Numbered from the stretch's first letter, positions 1 through 12,395 are shown. The stretch: 64,000 nt of DNA from Apostichopus japonicus (GCF_037975245.1 NC_092575.1:27375841-27439840), one strand, 5' to 3'. Made by a program: numbers and translations. The notes: generated by a model not told the origin, from the sequence alone.

Positions 1-329
1 ATGCTAAGATGCAACTTACAATGCATGGAAAGTGACATTTCCAGCAATCTGGGAGGCATTTTCAGCAAAAATTTTCTTGTACGCTTTGCGCCAATCATGG
101 TGGCGCTACCCTTAGAAAGTTTGCCTACATTTCGCCCCTCCCTTGGCAGATTCCTGGCTACATGCCTGTATAGGATTTGATAATACCATGCAAAATTAGT
201 AATGTGAGCAAATTAAAGAAACAAAGAGGATGTTACTTGCTACAGCAGTATTGATCTCTCTTTGCATAATCAAATATCTGCTTGGTTGTGGTTTTTTGGT
301 ATTTACTTTGCCACGTTCATATGTTTTAG

Positions 330-491
330 TTGCTGTTAGATGACCACCAGTCCAAACTGAGTTTAGGAAACTATAGAACATTTCAAGTTACCCGGACATT
401 GAATGACGGCAGAGATTGTGCTTCTTACATTGATCTGATGATGTCATCACCCGGTGATAGTTACCAACCAATGAAGGAAGAATCAACAAAG
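330..491 (+). CDS. Gene A exon: UPA segment of first module
   Basis: Opens after a pyrimidine-rich tract ending TTTTAG and ends AAG|GTTTGT; 162 nt, phase 0 at both ends. It encodes a segment with the motif FQVTRTL and matches the gene B exon at 42,669-42,830. The upstream exons of this module are outside the window. Bases 1-329 are intron; from about 165 they align with the gene B intron. Confidence 0.8.
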
Positions 492-3400
492 GTTTGTATT
501 CACCAATGCTATTAAAGTTTGTCTTTTAACATTACTATACCTGTAGTTAAGGATTGGTTTCCTGAAGTGGACCACAATGTTGTAGTGGTTAAAATATCTC
601 CCTTTCACCTACTAGGTTTCTGGTTAAAAAGCCCACCACGGTCCAGAATCTATAAAATAACGTTTACTGTGATATGTTGTACTTCCGGTATGTGAATTAT
701 TAAATAGAATTTGGTCATATATTCTTTTACCTGGTTTCACAATAAGCTTCACTCACAATGACTGCACTTTGGTGATAATGAGTGGTGATGATGAATGGGA
801 TGTTGATTTAGTGGCTGTCCTGTGAGCAGGAATGATGAAGAACATTACATGCCTGCCTAGTAATTCTCCTAACACTCATTGAAAATAACAGAAAATTCAT
901 AACTTATATTCCCAGTGGGTTCCGACTCCATGGAACAATCTAAACAAAAAAATTGTTATTGAATTACAATCTTCACTAGCTGCCTATGAAATGTTAGGAT
1001 TTGTAAAGAGCTACATGTCTTGGTTCCTTACCAGCATATCCTTAATTCTTATATCTTATAAGTGGCACAATTTCTTTGACTACATAACAATTATTTTCAT
1101 CCTCAGTACAATGATCGGCAATATCTTTTATCTACTAGCATGTAGACGTTGATCACCTCTGTGCTGCCATTAGAGTCTCTCATCAGTTCAGACTTAAAAG
1201 AAACAACGATGGAGACACTGACATGGTTGATGTGAAGTTAAAAGTATCACAACATGAAAAGAACCAGACAGCCCTTATCCTACAATCAAAGGTGAGTTAT
1301 ATCTGCTGATTGTCTTCCAGTTGTTTGTGTTCTCAAATGTCTCTTCATTACATGACATTAAGTTGCATCTTTTCTCTTATGATCTTTTCTTTGTTTATTC
1401 ATGTCCTGCCAGTTGGAAGTCTTGCAGCTGTTGTCAAGCTGATATAAAAACTAAGTCTTTTGTGTCAATGAATAAAGTCAGTGCTGTGACTGAATTATAG
1501 TTTATTCCATGGCATCTTCTCTCATGGATCGTTATCTTTTTAATGTTGTGTATTATGCATGATTGCAATTAAATTAATCTTTTGTTAAACTGTTATTTTG
1601 GTGTCCCCCCTTTTCTGGTTTTTATCCTGTTTTCCTAGTATTGCCGACTCTTTCATGTTGCTTTGTAAATAATGAGTAACTCAAAATGCAATGAATTGCT
1701 GAAGAAGTGTACATAATTACACCTGTGTGTTATTACATGCACGGGTCAGTGCAGTGATGGGAAACTGTTTTGTAGGTATTAGGTACCAATTAATGAATAA
1801 TGCCTTAATAATAGCTATGTTGTTATAACCAGTCCTTAACTGTTGGATTCCACACATGTCTGATGTGCTGTTCCATGTCTGTTTTAGCCCTATTTGTTTA
1901 CATTATGTTCCTACATTAAACCTAATCATTCACAGGGTGTGCACTCTTGTGTTGAACATGCTACCATTTACAGTTCCCATTACTCATGAATATTTTGGTT
2001 CAATTCTTCAGGTGAAAAACATTCTCTTATCTCCAGAAAGCCAGGAAATTCTTTTTAGAGGACTGCACCCAGGTGAGTATTCAAGTGGAAGTTGAAGTGG
2101 AACAGATGCGTGAACTTTTGAAAGTCCACCCTGGCCTGTATCTAAATGTAGTTGGCATAAAAAAATGAATGATAATTATCCTAGACATAAACCAGGCAAG
2201 TGTGTATAAGTGGAGATGAAAAAGTAAGCACACATAGAGAACATGGTGAGTTTCTACATAGACCAGAAAAGGTGGTTGCATTTGGTTTTAGCAGTAGACA
2301 CACCTGAGTGATACTTATATCAACTTAGTATTGGGGAAACATTTTAATCACATAAAAACTTCTGATTGAAACAAATTACATCTTGATGCTGAACCCAAAA
2401 AGTCCCACTTGAAAACTTTCATTATTAATAAGTATTCTCACTACCTAATTTATAGCTCAAAGCAACAATGAAATTAAAGTTGTATACAAGACTAGAACTT
2501 ATCGAACAAGGCTTATAGCTGAAGAGTTGCACATAAGTTGTGGACAGTATACTTAACCATTTTCGTGAGTGCACGCACCAGTGGTTGACTTCCATGCAAA
2601 CCACCACATGCAGGTTGCATGCTTCTTGTGGGCCAGTTGTGAACTTGTGCATGTTAACTGTGAACAGTGCTCATTGTTCAAACTTGGCAGTCAATTAGTA
2701 TAGGCACTCTAATGTTTATATGTGATATGACTGATATCTAGTCTTAGCTATACTTTTTCGAATGTAAAGTGGATGTCATGTCCTCACTTTCAGACTTAAC
2801 CAAATATGAACAGTTGAGAGGAGACATTGCAAAGCATCTAGAGAAACAGCATTGTCAAAAGCTAGGTGTGTATTTTAAGCTCAAGCCAGCAGAAAATGAA
2901 ACAATTCAGACAGCAGCAGAATCTGGAAAGATGCTGATGAAAATATTGGATGAAAGAGAGCTCATCATGCCAGACAGAATGATCGGAATGTTTCAAGGAT
3001 TGAAAGCTATTCACTTTAATAAGGTGGCAAGACTGGTGCTGGAGTACATTGATACATCACAGGAGAAGAATGAAAAGGAAAATGAAGGAGAGAAAGATAA
3101 AAAGAAAATGGTTTGTGCTTTGTAAACACTGTTAAGACTTTGACACTTTACGCTTGTAGCTATTAAAACAAAAGTCACTTTGCATAAAATCAAGATCTTA
3201 GAATATTAGAAGGTCCAGTACAGAGTGTAATTTCTGATATGAAAAGTATTATTTTTGTTGTCATGAAAGTCTGTCTGAAAAGTCTTCCTTTTACTAGTTG
3301 TAACAGTTTCTTTCTTACTCAAAGTTACGTTTTTAGAGATCAAGTTTTGCATATTCACTGAAGCTAAATCAAATGCAGTATATTTAGTTTTCTATCTTCA

Positions 3401-6400
3401 GTATGATAAGTATGATACAAAAATATAATTTTATGAACGATTTGTAATATATCATCAATATTTCAGGTAAAGATTCCAGAGAAACAGGAAATCATTTCAA
3501 AAAGGGAACCAAAGTTGTCAGTAAATTTCAAAATGTTGATACATGAGGGATACATGAGACTGGATGTCCAAAGAGCCTTGAAATTGTCCCATGGAAAACT
3601 GGACTTGGGAAGACGGCTGTTGCTAATTGCTAAGGAAGAGCATGGTAAAGATACCCTATTTTCAGCTACACGGGTATTTCTTTTATATTCTTTCCGGATT
3701 TAATTACTCTCAATCTTATATGACATTCAAGGACCACAGTTTATGCCTGTTTTAGTGTTAATAGAAGAAAGTGCATTTGTATTTATTTTCGTAGGAATAT
3801 TACTCACGAAGTAACTACTTAATAGAAATGTAATAGAGATGCTGTAAATAAACCTTTAGAAGTGTTGTTGCTATTAATGGAAATTTCTCTTCTATACATA
3901 TTTCCATTAATCACATCAATCATTGCATGTCTAATGTTATTGAATTATATTTTGATTTTTCATCATTGTATATATAGACAATAGAAGCAGTTTTGTGTTA
4001 CAGAGGTTACTTGTATATTGTGAATTGAAACAGTATATGCAATTAACACATGTTTTAGGAAAGTTACAAATACTTTCCTTTATACATGAAATGTGTTACT
4101 TTTCTCCTCCAGAGAGACTTCCTTTGTTCCCAGGATCAAATCTTTATAAAGAACAGTACTTTGATCAGCGTGGAGGAGAGATGTTTATCGCAGGTGTTTG
4201 CCTGCGTGTACCAACTGGGGCACTACACACTGGAAGGATTGTTAGTCTGTGGGTTTCTACTGACCCTGTCATTAAAGGACCTATCTCAAACAAGAGTCTA
4301 AGGTTGGCCCCCTTTGTGAAATTTGGTCCAGAAAGCATCACCTTACACAAGCATGTCACCTTGATTATTCCACACTGTGCTTTTACTACAACCAACCAGA
4401 TGGGTATTGATGTGTTCTCTGGTGTATTACAAACAGGTCTGTTCTCTATTTTGTCTTGTGTTTTGTACTCCAGTCAGCATTAAATATAGTCATTAAAATT
4501 TGTACTATCAACAGAAGAATGTATATGAGCTTGTGTGTACCACCTCTTGACTTGTAAACATGATAGGCCAAAAAGTGCATAATGGTGTTGTTTGACACTG
4601 GGCGTGTGGTATTAAATGATACAAAAACCCTGCTTCACTGTAGAGGACAAAGCCTGAAAAATTTGTAACTACAATGATTCAGAACAGTTGTGTGAACTTC
4701 ATATGTACTATTGCTGGTCAAAAGGTTATGTGAGGTCAATATGTGTCAAAGCCTGAAAACCTTCCAAACCTTCGTAACTGCTAGAGTTAAGCTGGAATGA
4801 AAGTCACACTTGATCGTGAAACCTCCTGCGTACACAAAACACGATATTGACAAGAAAATCACTTAGCCTCTGGTTGTGTGTAATTTAAAAATTCAATATC
4901 TCTAGAAGGAGGTGATGTCCAGACAAATCATCTCCATTTCAAGGAACCTTTCTCTTTTAGTTGTACCTTGAGAGCAAACATTTCAAATGTTGCACATTTT
5001 AGGGAGAAATATACAACATTTCCAAAGGAAAATAATACCCTTCAAGCTGTGTTATACTTTTTTACTTAAACTAGTGCCCTTGCATCAATACATAGAATTA
5101 GATACTGTACATGATATTGTACTACTCTGATGTTCTCTTTATGCAGTGTTTCATTTTCTACCACCAGACTGTCCCTTTAAAATCATCTACTGTATGATAT
5201 AGAATAGGATTGGTATTCTACCTTTCACAATGTTAGAAACATTTCTAGCCAAATGTGTTTTTTTTTTATTTTCTTCAGATAAATCTGTCAAATGGAGCTT
5301 AGAAAAGAAACACCTCAGCTGCTCTATGAATAGTCAGCACCTTGCCGTTGAAGCTGAGAAACCCTGTCTCATTGGTCTTCATGTCCCTTTCATACCCAAG
5401 ATGAGGAAGCATGTTTGTCTTTTACCGATTGTAAACAGAGTTTCTGAATCAGGGGATCAATTGACAATCCATCTTTGGTTTCATAATGATGACTCACTGG
5501 AACATAAAGTAAGTAGCAGATTTCATCTGCTAAAGTGGGTATTGCTTATTGCCTCATGGATTTCAGTTATCTACCTTTCTGAATGACACATGGTTCATTC
5601 ACTGATCTGTACAAGGTTGATACATTGTTAACCATAGCTACAGTATTTAGTGATGAAAATGATAAAGTTCTAGCTTGATGCCCTAGAGGCACAAACCACT
5701 CTGACAGTCAAATTGTGATGACATAGTTGATGGAAGGGTCATGTGAGATATTCTGGGTTAAGCTGTCTGTGGTCATAACTGGTTGAAAATTATAATTTTG
5801 CAGTGGTCAAAAAGACACTGATCAGATGTCCTAGAACAAAACTGAATGTTCAATAAATTGTTTTTGGTGGTCATTGACAACTGCAGAGCTCCCAACTGAC
5901 CCGCGTTTCGCTGGTTGGACCCGCATTCTAACACCCAAACCCGCTGACCCGCGCAAGCGTCCGAAAAACCCGCATTGTAATTGTCAAGTATACATAAAAA
6001 ATTGCATCAAATTTTGACTTAGCAACCATCATTTCTTTAGCATTCATTCCATGCAAAACAGACTGCCTTTATCTACTTTCTACTCCGCGTTACCTCATTG
6101 TTTTTACCCTCAAAACAACTCGCGGTTTGAGTCTACCAACACCTGTACATACTTCATACTGGAATAATTTCGACAAAGTAATTATATCACCCTACAGTGT
6201 ATAAATGCATAATTTATGGCAAACAAAAACTCGAGAATGGAATGTTTTTATATGATAACAACAACCAAGTCTGGGTTGGGAGTGAATTATGGATAATGTT
6301 TCTCATTTGTCATGGAATGTTGTTTCATTTTTGACATTTGGGTTTGACTCTGAACCGATTCTATTGCATGTAGATTCTGATTGACCTGAAAACGAGATAC

Positions 6401-9400
6401 AATAATAGAGTATAAAACCTCCTTTAAAGCATCATTTGAACCTCAAATTAGCCTATATTTCTTTTCATTGGGGCGAGCAGCGAACATTTTCATGCCACGG
6501 GAAAGAATGAATTATCACCTACTATTCAATTTATTGATGTTACACACAAAAAAATGCTTATTTTTCAGAAAATTCTGGGTGACAAAAGCCTTTCTAAGTG
6601 CCACCATTTTACATGTAGGCATCACCAGGATTCCCAAAAAAAATCAAAGGGACACCCCCTCCCCCAGGACGGCGATTCGTGGCATGGACCAGCATTTGCC
6701 TTCTCAAGAGTTCGGAGCTATGCAACTGATACTAAGTTTTGTAATTACAGACACATTTGTAAACACACCTTGACTTCTTGTCCAAGATCAGACAGCAAAC
6801 ATTTGTATTTCAGAACATAGGCTGTCAGACTATTAATGGTCTTTGATAATTCATCCTATCAGACACTCCGTGTATTAGATATCAATAACATTTCCCTCAT
6901 TTATCAAACAATGGCCAACCCAGAGAGGGCCATAATAGGGAGCTGCTATTGCCTCCTGGTCATACACAAGACAACTAAGCAGTGTGGCATTGATTCTAAT
7001 ACTAAATTTACATAAATAATAATATAATATTCAAGTGTTTCATTTTCTATATTAATAGAGTCTTATCAATGAAGAAATCTACCAGCAAAAGGGAACCATA
7101 ATTCATGATCCTGTCTCTGTTGTACTCAAATCTATGACTTCAACTTTACATGTTAGTGCTCACTCCAGTACCTCACAGTGTAACCCACATCCTAGAAAAG
7201 TGGTTAGTAATATTTGTTAAATATTCTTATTTATTTGTTGATAGCATGTACAGGAAGCAGGTAGTTCCTGTTCCATATGCATCTGTTGAGTGGTATATAT
7301 TTGGTGTTAGCATATGTTGTTATACAAATAACATTTATGTTATTTTGAAAATTGTCTCCTTCTGTCATTTCTATGATATTCAGTGAATGGAAAGGAGTCA
7401 TATGGTCCCAGCTGCAGTTGTCTATACAGTTGATTTAATTCTGGGCTAGTCCTTTATTCCATCCTCCTTGAATGTTCTTGTACTGATAATATAAGTATGT
7501 TGTAATGTGTCTAACTGTTATGGTCTCTTTTTTGTTTTTTTATGGGTTTTTTAGGGTAATACGAATAATCATTCTTTTAAAAGCTTATAAGTGCCAAAAA
7601 GAAGATGAAGTTAATATTTTATAGCCTTGTCTGAAGGCCAAAACCTTGTCAAATGACTTTACAACGACCATAAATCTCAGTATGCATAGTTCCATTAGTT
7701 GGCCGTAAAGTACTTCAGTTTACTATATATGTGTCTACTGTGGGACTTGGGTGCTGTCAAAGTCAAGCACACAGCTATATTTACAAATTACCTTGCAATT
7801 GCCAATGTATACAACTGGATGAAGACAGGCAATTGAGGTTAATGTCCTTGCCCAAAACCATATCATAACTATTCAGTCGACCAGTACTGGGACTTGCATT
7901 CTTTAATTGAAAAGCCCATTGCCCTAACAACTTGACCATCATGTTCAAGGCTCCCAATATTGTTATCAATTAATAATTAAACATCTCTTGATTTTTCACT
8001 TTAAAGGATGTTGCTATGGAAACCCTATGGTTACAGAATAGACACAAGGTAGAATTCCATCTTCAGAATAAATGGATCAAAGATACTGTCAATCTGGAAA
8101 TAGAGGCAAGATATGGGATGTCCATGAAGAATCTTTTCCAGTTTAGCGTTCAGTTGCAGGTAACTTGATTTTGTTTTGAAATAACAAAAATAACAAAAAA
8201 ATGAACACAAGTAGTTTACACGTTTCACTCTGGATTTATCTTAGCTACTGAGACTCTTTTTATATTTACCGTTTATTCTGTTTTTTTTACCATTCTCTAA
8301 TTTACATTCTCTAAATAAGTCATGCATTTCTATTAATATCTTTTCTTTGTCTGTCTAAATTGATGAACTGATTTCCATTATACAGGTTTTAAATATAATG
8401 TTACTTTCTTACAACAATAAAATGCCTTATGACAAGCCATCTTCATATCACAAATGTATACATACAAAATATCAAAAACAGTTAGTACTAATTAAGTTTT
8501 TTAACATTATCACCTAAACCATTGTTTGATACATAATGTCAATTTATAGAGGTATGATATGCACAAACTATTTTTTTAGGAGAATCATCAAGCTTAACTC
8601 TTCTTTTCCTCTTCACAGATTGACAAATTACTACATATTGACCAAATCACATCTCCATTCCAACTCGTGTTACCCGAATGTGAGTAATTACAATATTAAC
8701 AAATTAAAAGCATTTTAATTAATTTTAGACCATATGTTAAGTGTTGATATTTGCTTTAGAATCCTTTAATATGACATGTGTACATGTAATCTTACCTTTC
8801 GAACATCAACATTTTACATTCTGCCTGTGACTTTCATATGAGACTTGTACACCTAATCCTACTTTGCATAGAGGAGTCCAGGATGCAGTTGCCATGTCAA
8901 AAGGTGGAACATAACTATCAGCTATTTGAAACATTTGATATTAAGGAAACGTCAGTTTTCACACCTAAGCAACACTCTTAAAGACTGCGTATATAAACTA
9001 TTGACGTCTAACTGCAGTGAAAATAAAACTTAATGGATTTCAACCACCTGTTTCAAAGTAAACATTCTGGAATTAAATCATATTTTATATTAGTTTCATT
9101 GAAATCTCTGAGCTTTTACGGTTTGTTTTGCCTGCGTGTGTAAGAAAAACATCACTGTTGTTTCACATTTCTGGATATTGTTTGCATGACACAGGTTCAG
9201 TTTAATTCACTTCATGTAGAGTAATGAGTTTAAATATTTACAATTTCCTCTTCTTTCAACCTTGCAGCCATCATCAAATCTTTTGATCAGCTAAAGCAGA
9301 ATTTATCAGAGCATCTTGATGTAGATCAAGCTACCCTGCTGGCAAATATTTTCCAACTTCCTGAAGAATTAATTACTGATATCAAGAAGCACAAAACACC

Positions 9401-9569
9401 AGGAACTCTTTTGTTAGAGAAGCTGACCAAGAATTCACTGTTATCTCCCACGAACATCACAAACTTGGAAAATGCCTTAACAGAACAAGGAAATGAAGAA
9501 TGTGCGAAACTTGTCAGAGATTTCAGATGGAAGAATCCTGTAGTTCAAGCAACAATGTGCCCAGAATAA
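330..9569 (+). CDS. Gene A: ZU5-UPA-death-fold protein, 3' portion (5' partial)
   Basis: Eleven exons join in one open frame of 694 residues plus stop: 330-491, 1139-1291, 2012-2072, 2794-3110, 3467-3644, 4113-4436, 5279-5508, 7059-7202, 8007-8159, 8619-8679, 9268-9569. All junctions have GT/AG and matching phases. Domain order is the end of a first UPA, a death fold, a linker, a ZU5, a full UPA, and a C-terminal death fold. Every exon has a same-length, same-phase partner in gene B at 42,669-52,321. The start lies upstream of the window. ZU5-UPA-death-fold proteins act as intracellular assembly platforms (UNC5 tails, PIDD, ankyrins), so a signalling-scaffold role is inferred. The window shows no signal peptide or membrane segment, but the N-terminus is not visible. 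I am sure of the gene structure and less sure whether the death folds are DED or DD type. Confidence 0.85.
1139..1291 (+). CDS. Gene A exon: UPA segment, first module (153 nt)
   Basis: The acceptor is the AG at 1137-1138 (TCTACTAG), not the nearby TAG at 1143-1145. Only the former keeps phase 0 and matches the 153-nt length of the equivalent exon at 8007-8159. It encodes HVDVDHLCAAIRVSHQF and ends ATCAAAG|GTGAGT. Confidence 0.8.
2012..2072 (+). CDS. Gene A exon: 61-nt UPA/death-fold junction exon
   Basis: Sixty-one nucleotides, phase 0 to 1, encoding VKNILLSPESQEILFRGLHP. The acceptor is TTCTTCAG and the donor CAG|GTGAGT. A 61-nt exon of the same phase recurs in every ZU5-UPA module of both genes (8619-8679, 44450-44510, 51383-51443), which marks the module boundary. 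Confidence 0.8.
2794..3110 (+). CDS. Gene A exon: internal death-fold (DED-like) domain
   Basis: 317 nt, phase 1 to 0, acceptor CACTTTCAG and donor ATG|GTTTGT. The roughly 85-residue helical core has hydrophobic spacing like a death-effector/death fold (KMLMKILDERELI, then a KVARLVLEYI helix). A lysine/glutamate-rich tail follows (EKENEGEKDKKK). The gene B partner is at 45,226-45,542. Confidence 0.75.
3467..3644 (+). CDS. Gene A exon: linker between death fold and second ZU5
   Basis: 178 nt, phase 0 to 1, acceptor ATTTCAG and donor ATG|GTAAAG. It encodes a basic, helical linker containing the motifs VNFKMLIHEGYMRL and GRRLLLIAKEEH. I do not recognise it as a named domain. The partner is at 45,896-46,073. 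Confidence 0.78.
4113..4436 (+). CDS. Gene A exon: ZU5 domain, second module
   Basis: 324 nt, phase 1 to 1. It carries the ZU5 signature: a GG turn and beta strand (RGGEMFIAGVCLRVP), the GAL motif that follows it, then PFVKFGPESITLHK and LIIPHCAF. ZU5 domains pack against UPA in UNC5, PIDD and ankyrins. The donor is ACAG|GTCTGT and the partner is at 46,588-46,911. Confidence 0.82.
5279..5508 (+). CDS. Gene A exon: UPA segment a, second module
   Basis: 230 nt, phase 1 to 0, acceptor TTCTTCAG and donor AAA|GTAAGT. Beta-rich, with KSVKWSLEKKHLSC, LLPIVNRVSESGDQLTIHLW and an acidic NDD turn. It follows ZU5 directly, as UPA does in known supramodules. The UPA call is by position and strand pattern. 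Confidence 0.75.
5884..6722. mobile_element. Non-autonomous DNA transposon with TIRs and 6-bp target duplication
   Basis: This 839-bp segment is absent from gene B, whose empty site (near 49,590) reads GACAACTGACACTAAG. Here CAACTG flanks both ends (5878-5883 and 6723-6728). The ends are imperfect inverted repeats: CAGAGCTCCCAACT on the left, and CATAGCTCCGAACT read inward from the right. No transposase frame is visible inside. The CAG-type ends suggest hAT, but a hAT target duplication is normally 8 bp, so the superfamily is uncertain. Confidence 0.75.
7059..7202 (+). CDS. Gene A exon: UPA segment b, second module
   Basis: 144 nt, phase 0 to 0, acceptor ATTAATAG and donor GTG|GTTAGT. It encodes SLINEEIYQQKGTIIHDP and onward to CNPHPRKV. 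The intron before it (5509-7058) carries an 839-bp insertion that gene B lacks. Confidence 0.75.
8007..8159 (+). CDS. Gene A exon: UPA segment c, second module (153 nt)
   Basis: 153 nt, phase 0 to 0, acceptor CTTTAAAG and donor TTGCAG|GTAACT. It encodes DVAMETLWLQNRHKVEFHLQ and has the same length and phase as the first-module exon at 1139-1291. Confidence 0.78.
8619..8679 (+). CDS. Gene A exon: 61-nt junction exon, second module
   Basis: 61 nt, phase 0 to 1, encoding IDKLLHIDQITSPFQLVLPE. Acceptor CTTCACAG and donor AAT|GTGAGT. Equivalent to 2012-2072 of the first module. Confidence 0.78.
9268..9569 (+). CDS. Gene A terminal exon: C-terminal death fold
   Basis: 302 nt from an AACCTTGCAG acceptor to a TAA at 9567-9569. 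The DED-like core includes LANIFQLPEE, IKKHKTPGTLLLEKL, ITNLENALTEQGNEECAKLV; the tail ends in MCPE. The spacing matches the other death folds of this family. By hand count, 8 of 100 residues differ from gene B. Confidence 0.82.
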
Positions 9570-10218
9570 TGACTGAAATCATATTGTGCGTTATTGTAAG
9601 CAAAAAGTGAATAATGTGAGATCCTATCACCAGTAGTGCCGTACGCAGGAATTTTTTCACTTGAAAGGAGGGAAGGAGACTTTTTGTACACACCGTTAAT
9701 TACAGTCATAAATTTTAACCATAAGATTGATTACACCTGAAGGAGTTACCTATATACAATATTCTTCTCCTTTAAGGAAAAACTGTTAAACAACTATGCT
9801 GCATTTAGAGAAAGGCTGGATCTCGAGTGAGATACAATAACTAAATGAGGTAAGTGATTGGAAGTAAAACAGCCAATGTTTGGTTTTATAGAGAAGAGTG
9901 TCGGCATGGTTGTGAAGTCAAAGCAACTTACTGATTTCTGCAGGATTTAGCAGAAGTTTTGGAAAATAGGATTATTTAATCCGTGTCGAATTATTTTTAT
10001 CCGATTCCGTCGTAATTGCAAAGGAATTTTGGTTTATCATCGTTTGTGATGTTTAAACCGAATGGTGCCGTGGTCTTTAGGTTTAGTTCCCAGAAATGTT
10101 CTTTTCCTTTCCTAGACTTATCTGTTTAAGATTCGTTCCCATGATTATTTAGATTTGATCCTGGTATAAATTCAATTTAATATATATTATACTGGATTTG
10201 TCCCACTCGGCTTGCCAT

Positions 10219-10300
10219 ATAATAATAAGAGTAATAACAAACATTTATGTATCGCTTTACATAAGGAATATCTTAAAGCGCTTTACAAAGAATGCAGAAT
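10219..10300. repeat. Dispersed AGCGCTTTACA-type repeat in the 3' flank of gene A
   Basis: An AATAATAAGAGTAATAA run leads into two close copies of the word CGCTTTACA about 30 bp apart, followed by AAAGAATGCAGA. The same unit is at 53,066-53,150 in copy 2, so it predates the duplication. The motif resembles a widespread invertebrate repeat; that link is from memory. Confidence 0.5.
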
Positions 10301-11010
10301 AAAACCACTACTAATTAAAGTACTTATCATAGAGGAAAGTTTTCAGATGAGAATTGAAAGTTTGAAAATTTTCAAGTGCACTAAGGACATTCAGCAAATG
10401 GGATAATAGGACATAATACTTTACAGGATATTCAGCATATTGGACAAAAGGGATATGTTATTTGAAGCAGATTAGTCAACACTTTATTCTTAGCAATCAG
10501 GTGTAATTAACATGATTGTTCAACTCCACAGGCTTATGAATATATAAAAATTGGCAGAAAATATCCTCTGTCAGAAGTAAACAATCCTAAAAGAGTTGGA
10601 AGTGAGAGGTGTTGAAAAAGTGGCTTTACAACATTCTGTTTAAGTGAACACTTTTGTCAAAATGAACATATGCATGAACCTCTGCTGGGTACTTGAGGGA
10701 GGGTGTACGTGGGTTGGTGATGACTACTTTGACACAGATTGGAAGATAGATGTTTGTACATTAGCTATGTGCTACTAAGTAATTCAATCATAATATCCAT
10801 GTATATCTCTTATAATGGAAGTTGTATATGATTTATAATGATTTAGCACATATTGCATACTTAACAGATCCTGCATTTGTGGAAAATTAAAAATACACAG
10901 TGGCCTCCTACTGACTGTCTTACAGATAATTGTCTCCATTTTGTTGTTGTTTGTTTGTGGTTTGCTCTCTGCTTTCTTTCTATTCTTTGATTTGATAATG
11001 ATGGAAAACT

Positions 11011-12250
11011 AGAGTATGCCTAGTCAGAAACATAGTTCTGATAAAGTTTGCTATATGGCCTAGCCCTAGTTAGAGTGACATTGTGAAGATGATCGAATGT
11101 CTGTGATACCAAGTGTAGTAGTATGTGTGACCATATGCTATGTTTTGCACACTTATTACTGCTGTCACTAGTCTGCTAGTCACGTCGATGATCAGCTGTT
11201 TTTCGAGCAAGGAATGCTTTGTTGATACTGAATATGCATTACAATGCGTTCTCTCATTGGCTTGTTTAAATCACGAGGCACGAAGTTAAAGCATACATGA
11301 ATGAAATCTTTATTCAGCGCAGCCAGTAAGGACAGTTTCCATATTCTATATCATGCTTCAAAGCACTGGTATTGACAGTACAACAGTTCCTAACCTTTTA
11401 TCGGTTCATGATACTGACACTTTACGATTGCTCTCAACCGGGACATGACAGTACATATTAAGTTGTTCCACCTGGGTGTTCAGCTGATAAATTTCCTGAT
11501 ACTTTCGATCATTTATTTCTTTATAAATGCAACGTTTTTGGCATAGTTAGCATAGTGAAACCTAAACTTTCATGGTTCGTCAGATCAGCAGCTTCGTGTA
11601 TTCCTTTCTTCACCATAAGGACAAATCACTTTAATTTAACCCTGTGAATTTTTTATATATTACCCACGTTTGCCTGAATCGCTCATGTGATATGTGAAGT
11701 TACTGTCAGGTGGCCCTTTATACCTACTTTTGATATAGAACAGGCCAACGAAGCAACCCATAAAGGCCTATTGTAATATTATAACATGCCCGGCTCCTCC
11801 GACATGTAATATTATGTCGGGACTCGCGAGAGAGATGTACTGGGGTTATCTTGATGCCGTATTTTATGCTTCTTCAGGAGACGTCTCGAACGGAAGATAG
11901 AAGAAAACAATGAGTTCTCAGAAAAACAAGTTGACAAGATAGGATTTGATTAGTGATTCGGTATAATTTCTTCTCTGTCGATTCTCTTCTCCAATTAAAT
12001 AAAATAATGATTTGACTCCGTCAATTACGCAATTCAAAGGGGTGATGAAATGGTGACGAAGTGAAGAACTTGCGCACCCATGCCGCCTTTTATACCGTAC
12101 TCTACCGAAAATCCCTCTGCGCATAATCAGAAGGCAGCCAATAACCTGCTCATCTTGTATTAGCTTACGATATAAAAATCACTAGAAAGCACTGATCTGC
12201 CCTGATTGGTTGGGAGTTTGGAAGTCCACCCCTTTCTTATGGAAACTTCC
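11011..12250. other. Intergenic, no gene seen
   Basis: No coding region is supported. A short hairpin at about 11,800-11,820 (CCGACAT / ATGTCGG stem with an AT loop) and CCAAT-type boxes near 12,139 and 12,200 (reverse) are the only structures I could pick out. Confidence 0.5.
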
Positions 12251-12263
12251 ATACCACGTGAGA

Positions 12264-12283
12264 AGAACCTTCTCGAATGTTCT
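12264..12283. promoter_or_regulatory. Four-unit heat-shock element
   Basis: Reads GAA-cc-TTC-tc-GAA-tg-TTC from 12,265 to 12,282: four perfectly spaced alternating HSF pentamers, with a fifth GAA just before in a shifted register. HSF trimers need three such units. A TATA-like box follows 100 bp downstream and two CCAAT-type boxes lie upstream. Confidence 0.6.
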
Positions 12284-12379
12284 ACAGACACAATGGAATC
12301 TATTTTGGGAAAAGGCCCTGTAACAAGATTCAATAAGATAGTTAAAACTTCTCGTGGGAAAACTGATTCCTTGACCTAG

Positions 12380-12395
12380 ATAAATATATAAGGGG
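12380..12395 (+). promoter_or_regulatory. TATA-like box
   Basis: ATAAATATATAAGGGG, a near-consensus TATA box followed by G-rich sequence. It lies about 100 bp after the heat-shock element and about 200 bp before the recognisable start of the hAT remnant. No other gene starts just downstream. Confidence 0.4.

Larger units (their letters stand above)
165..11010. repeat. Segmental duplication, copy 1
   Basis: Exons, introns and 3' flank of gene A align collinearly, in direct orientation, with about 42,480-53,790. Intron words such as AGTAATGTGAGCAAATTAAA and the region around 4,900-5,100 recur in the second copy. Homology fades on the left near 165 and on the right near 11,010. Differences include an 839-bp insertion here (5884-6722) and a 1.5-kb insertion in copy 2. 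Boundaries are by eye. Confidence 0.85.
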
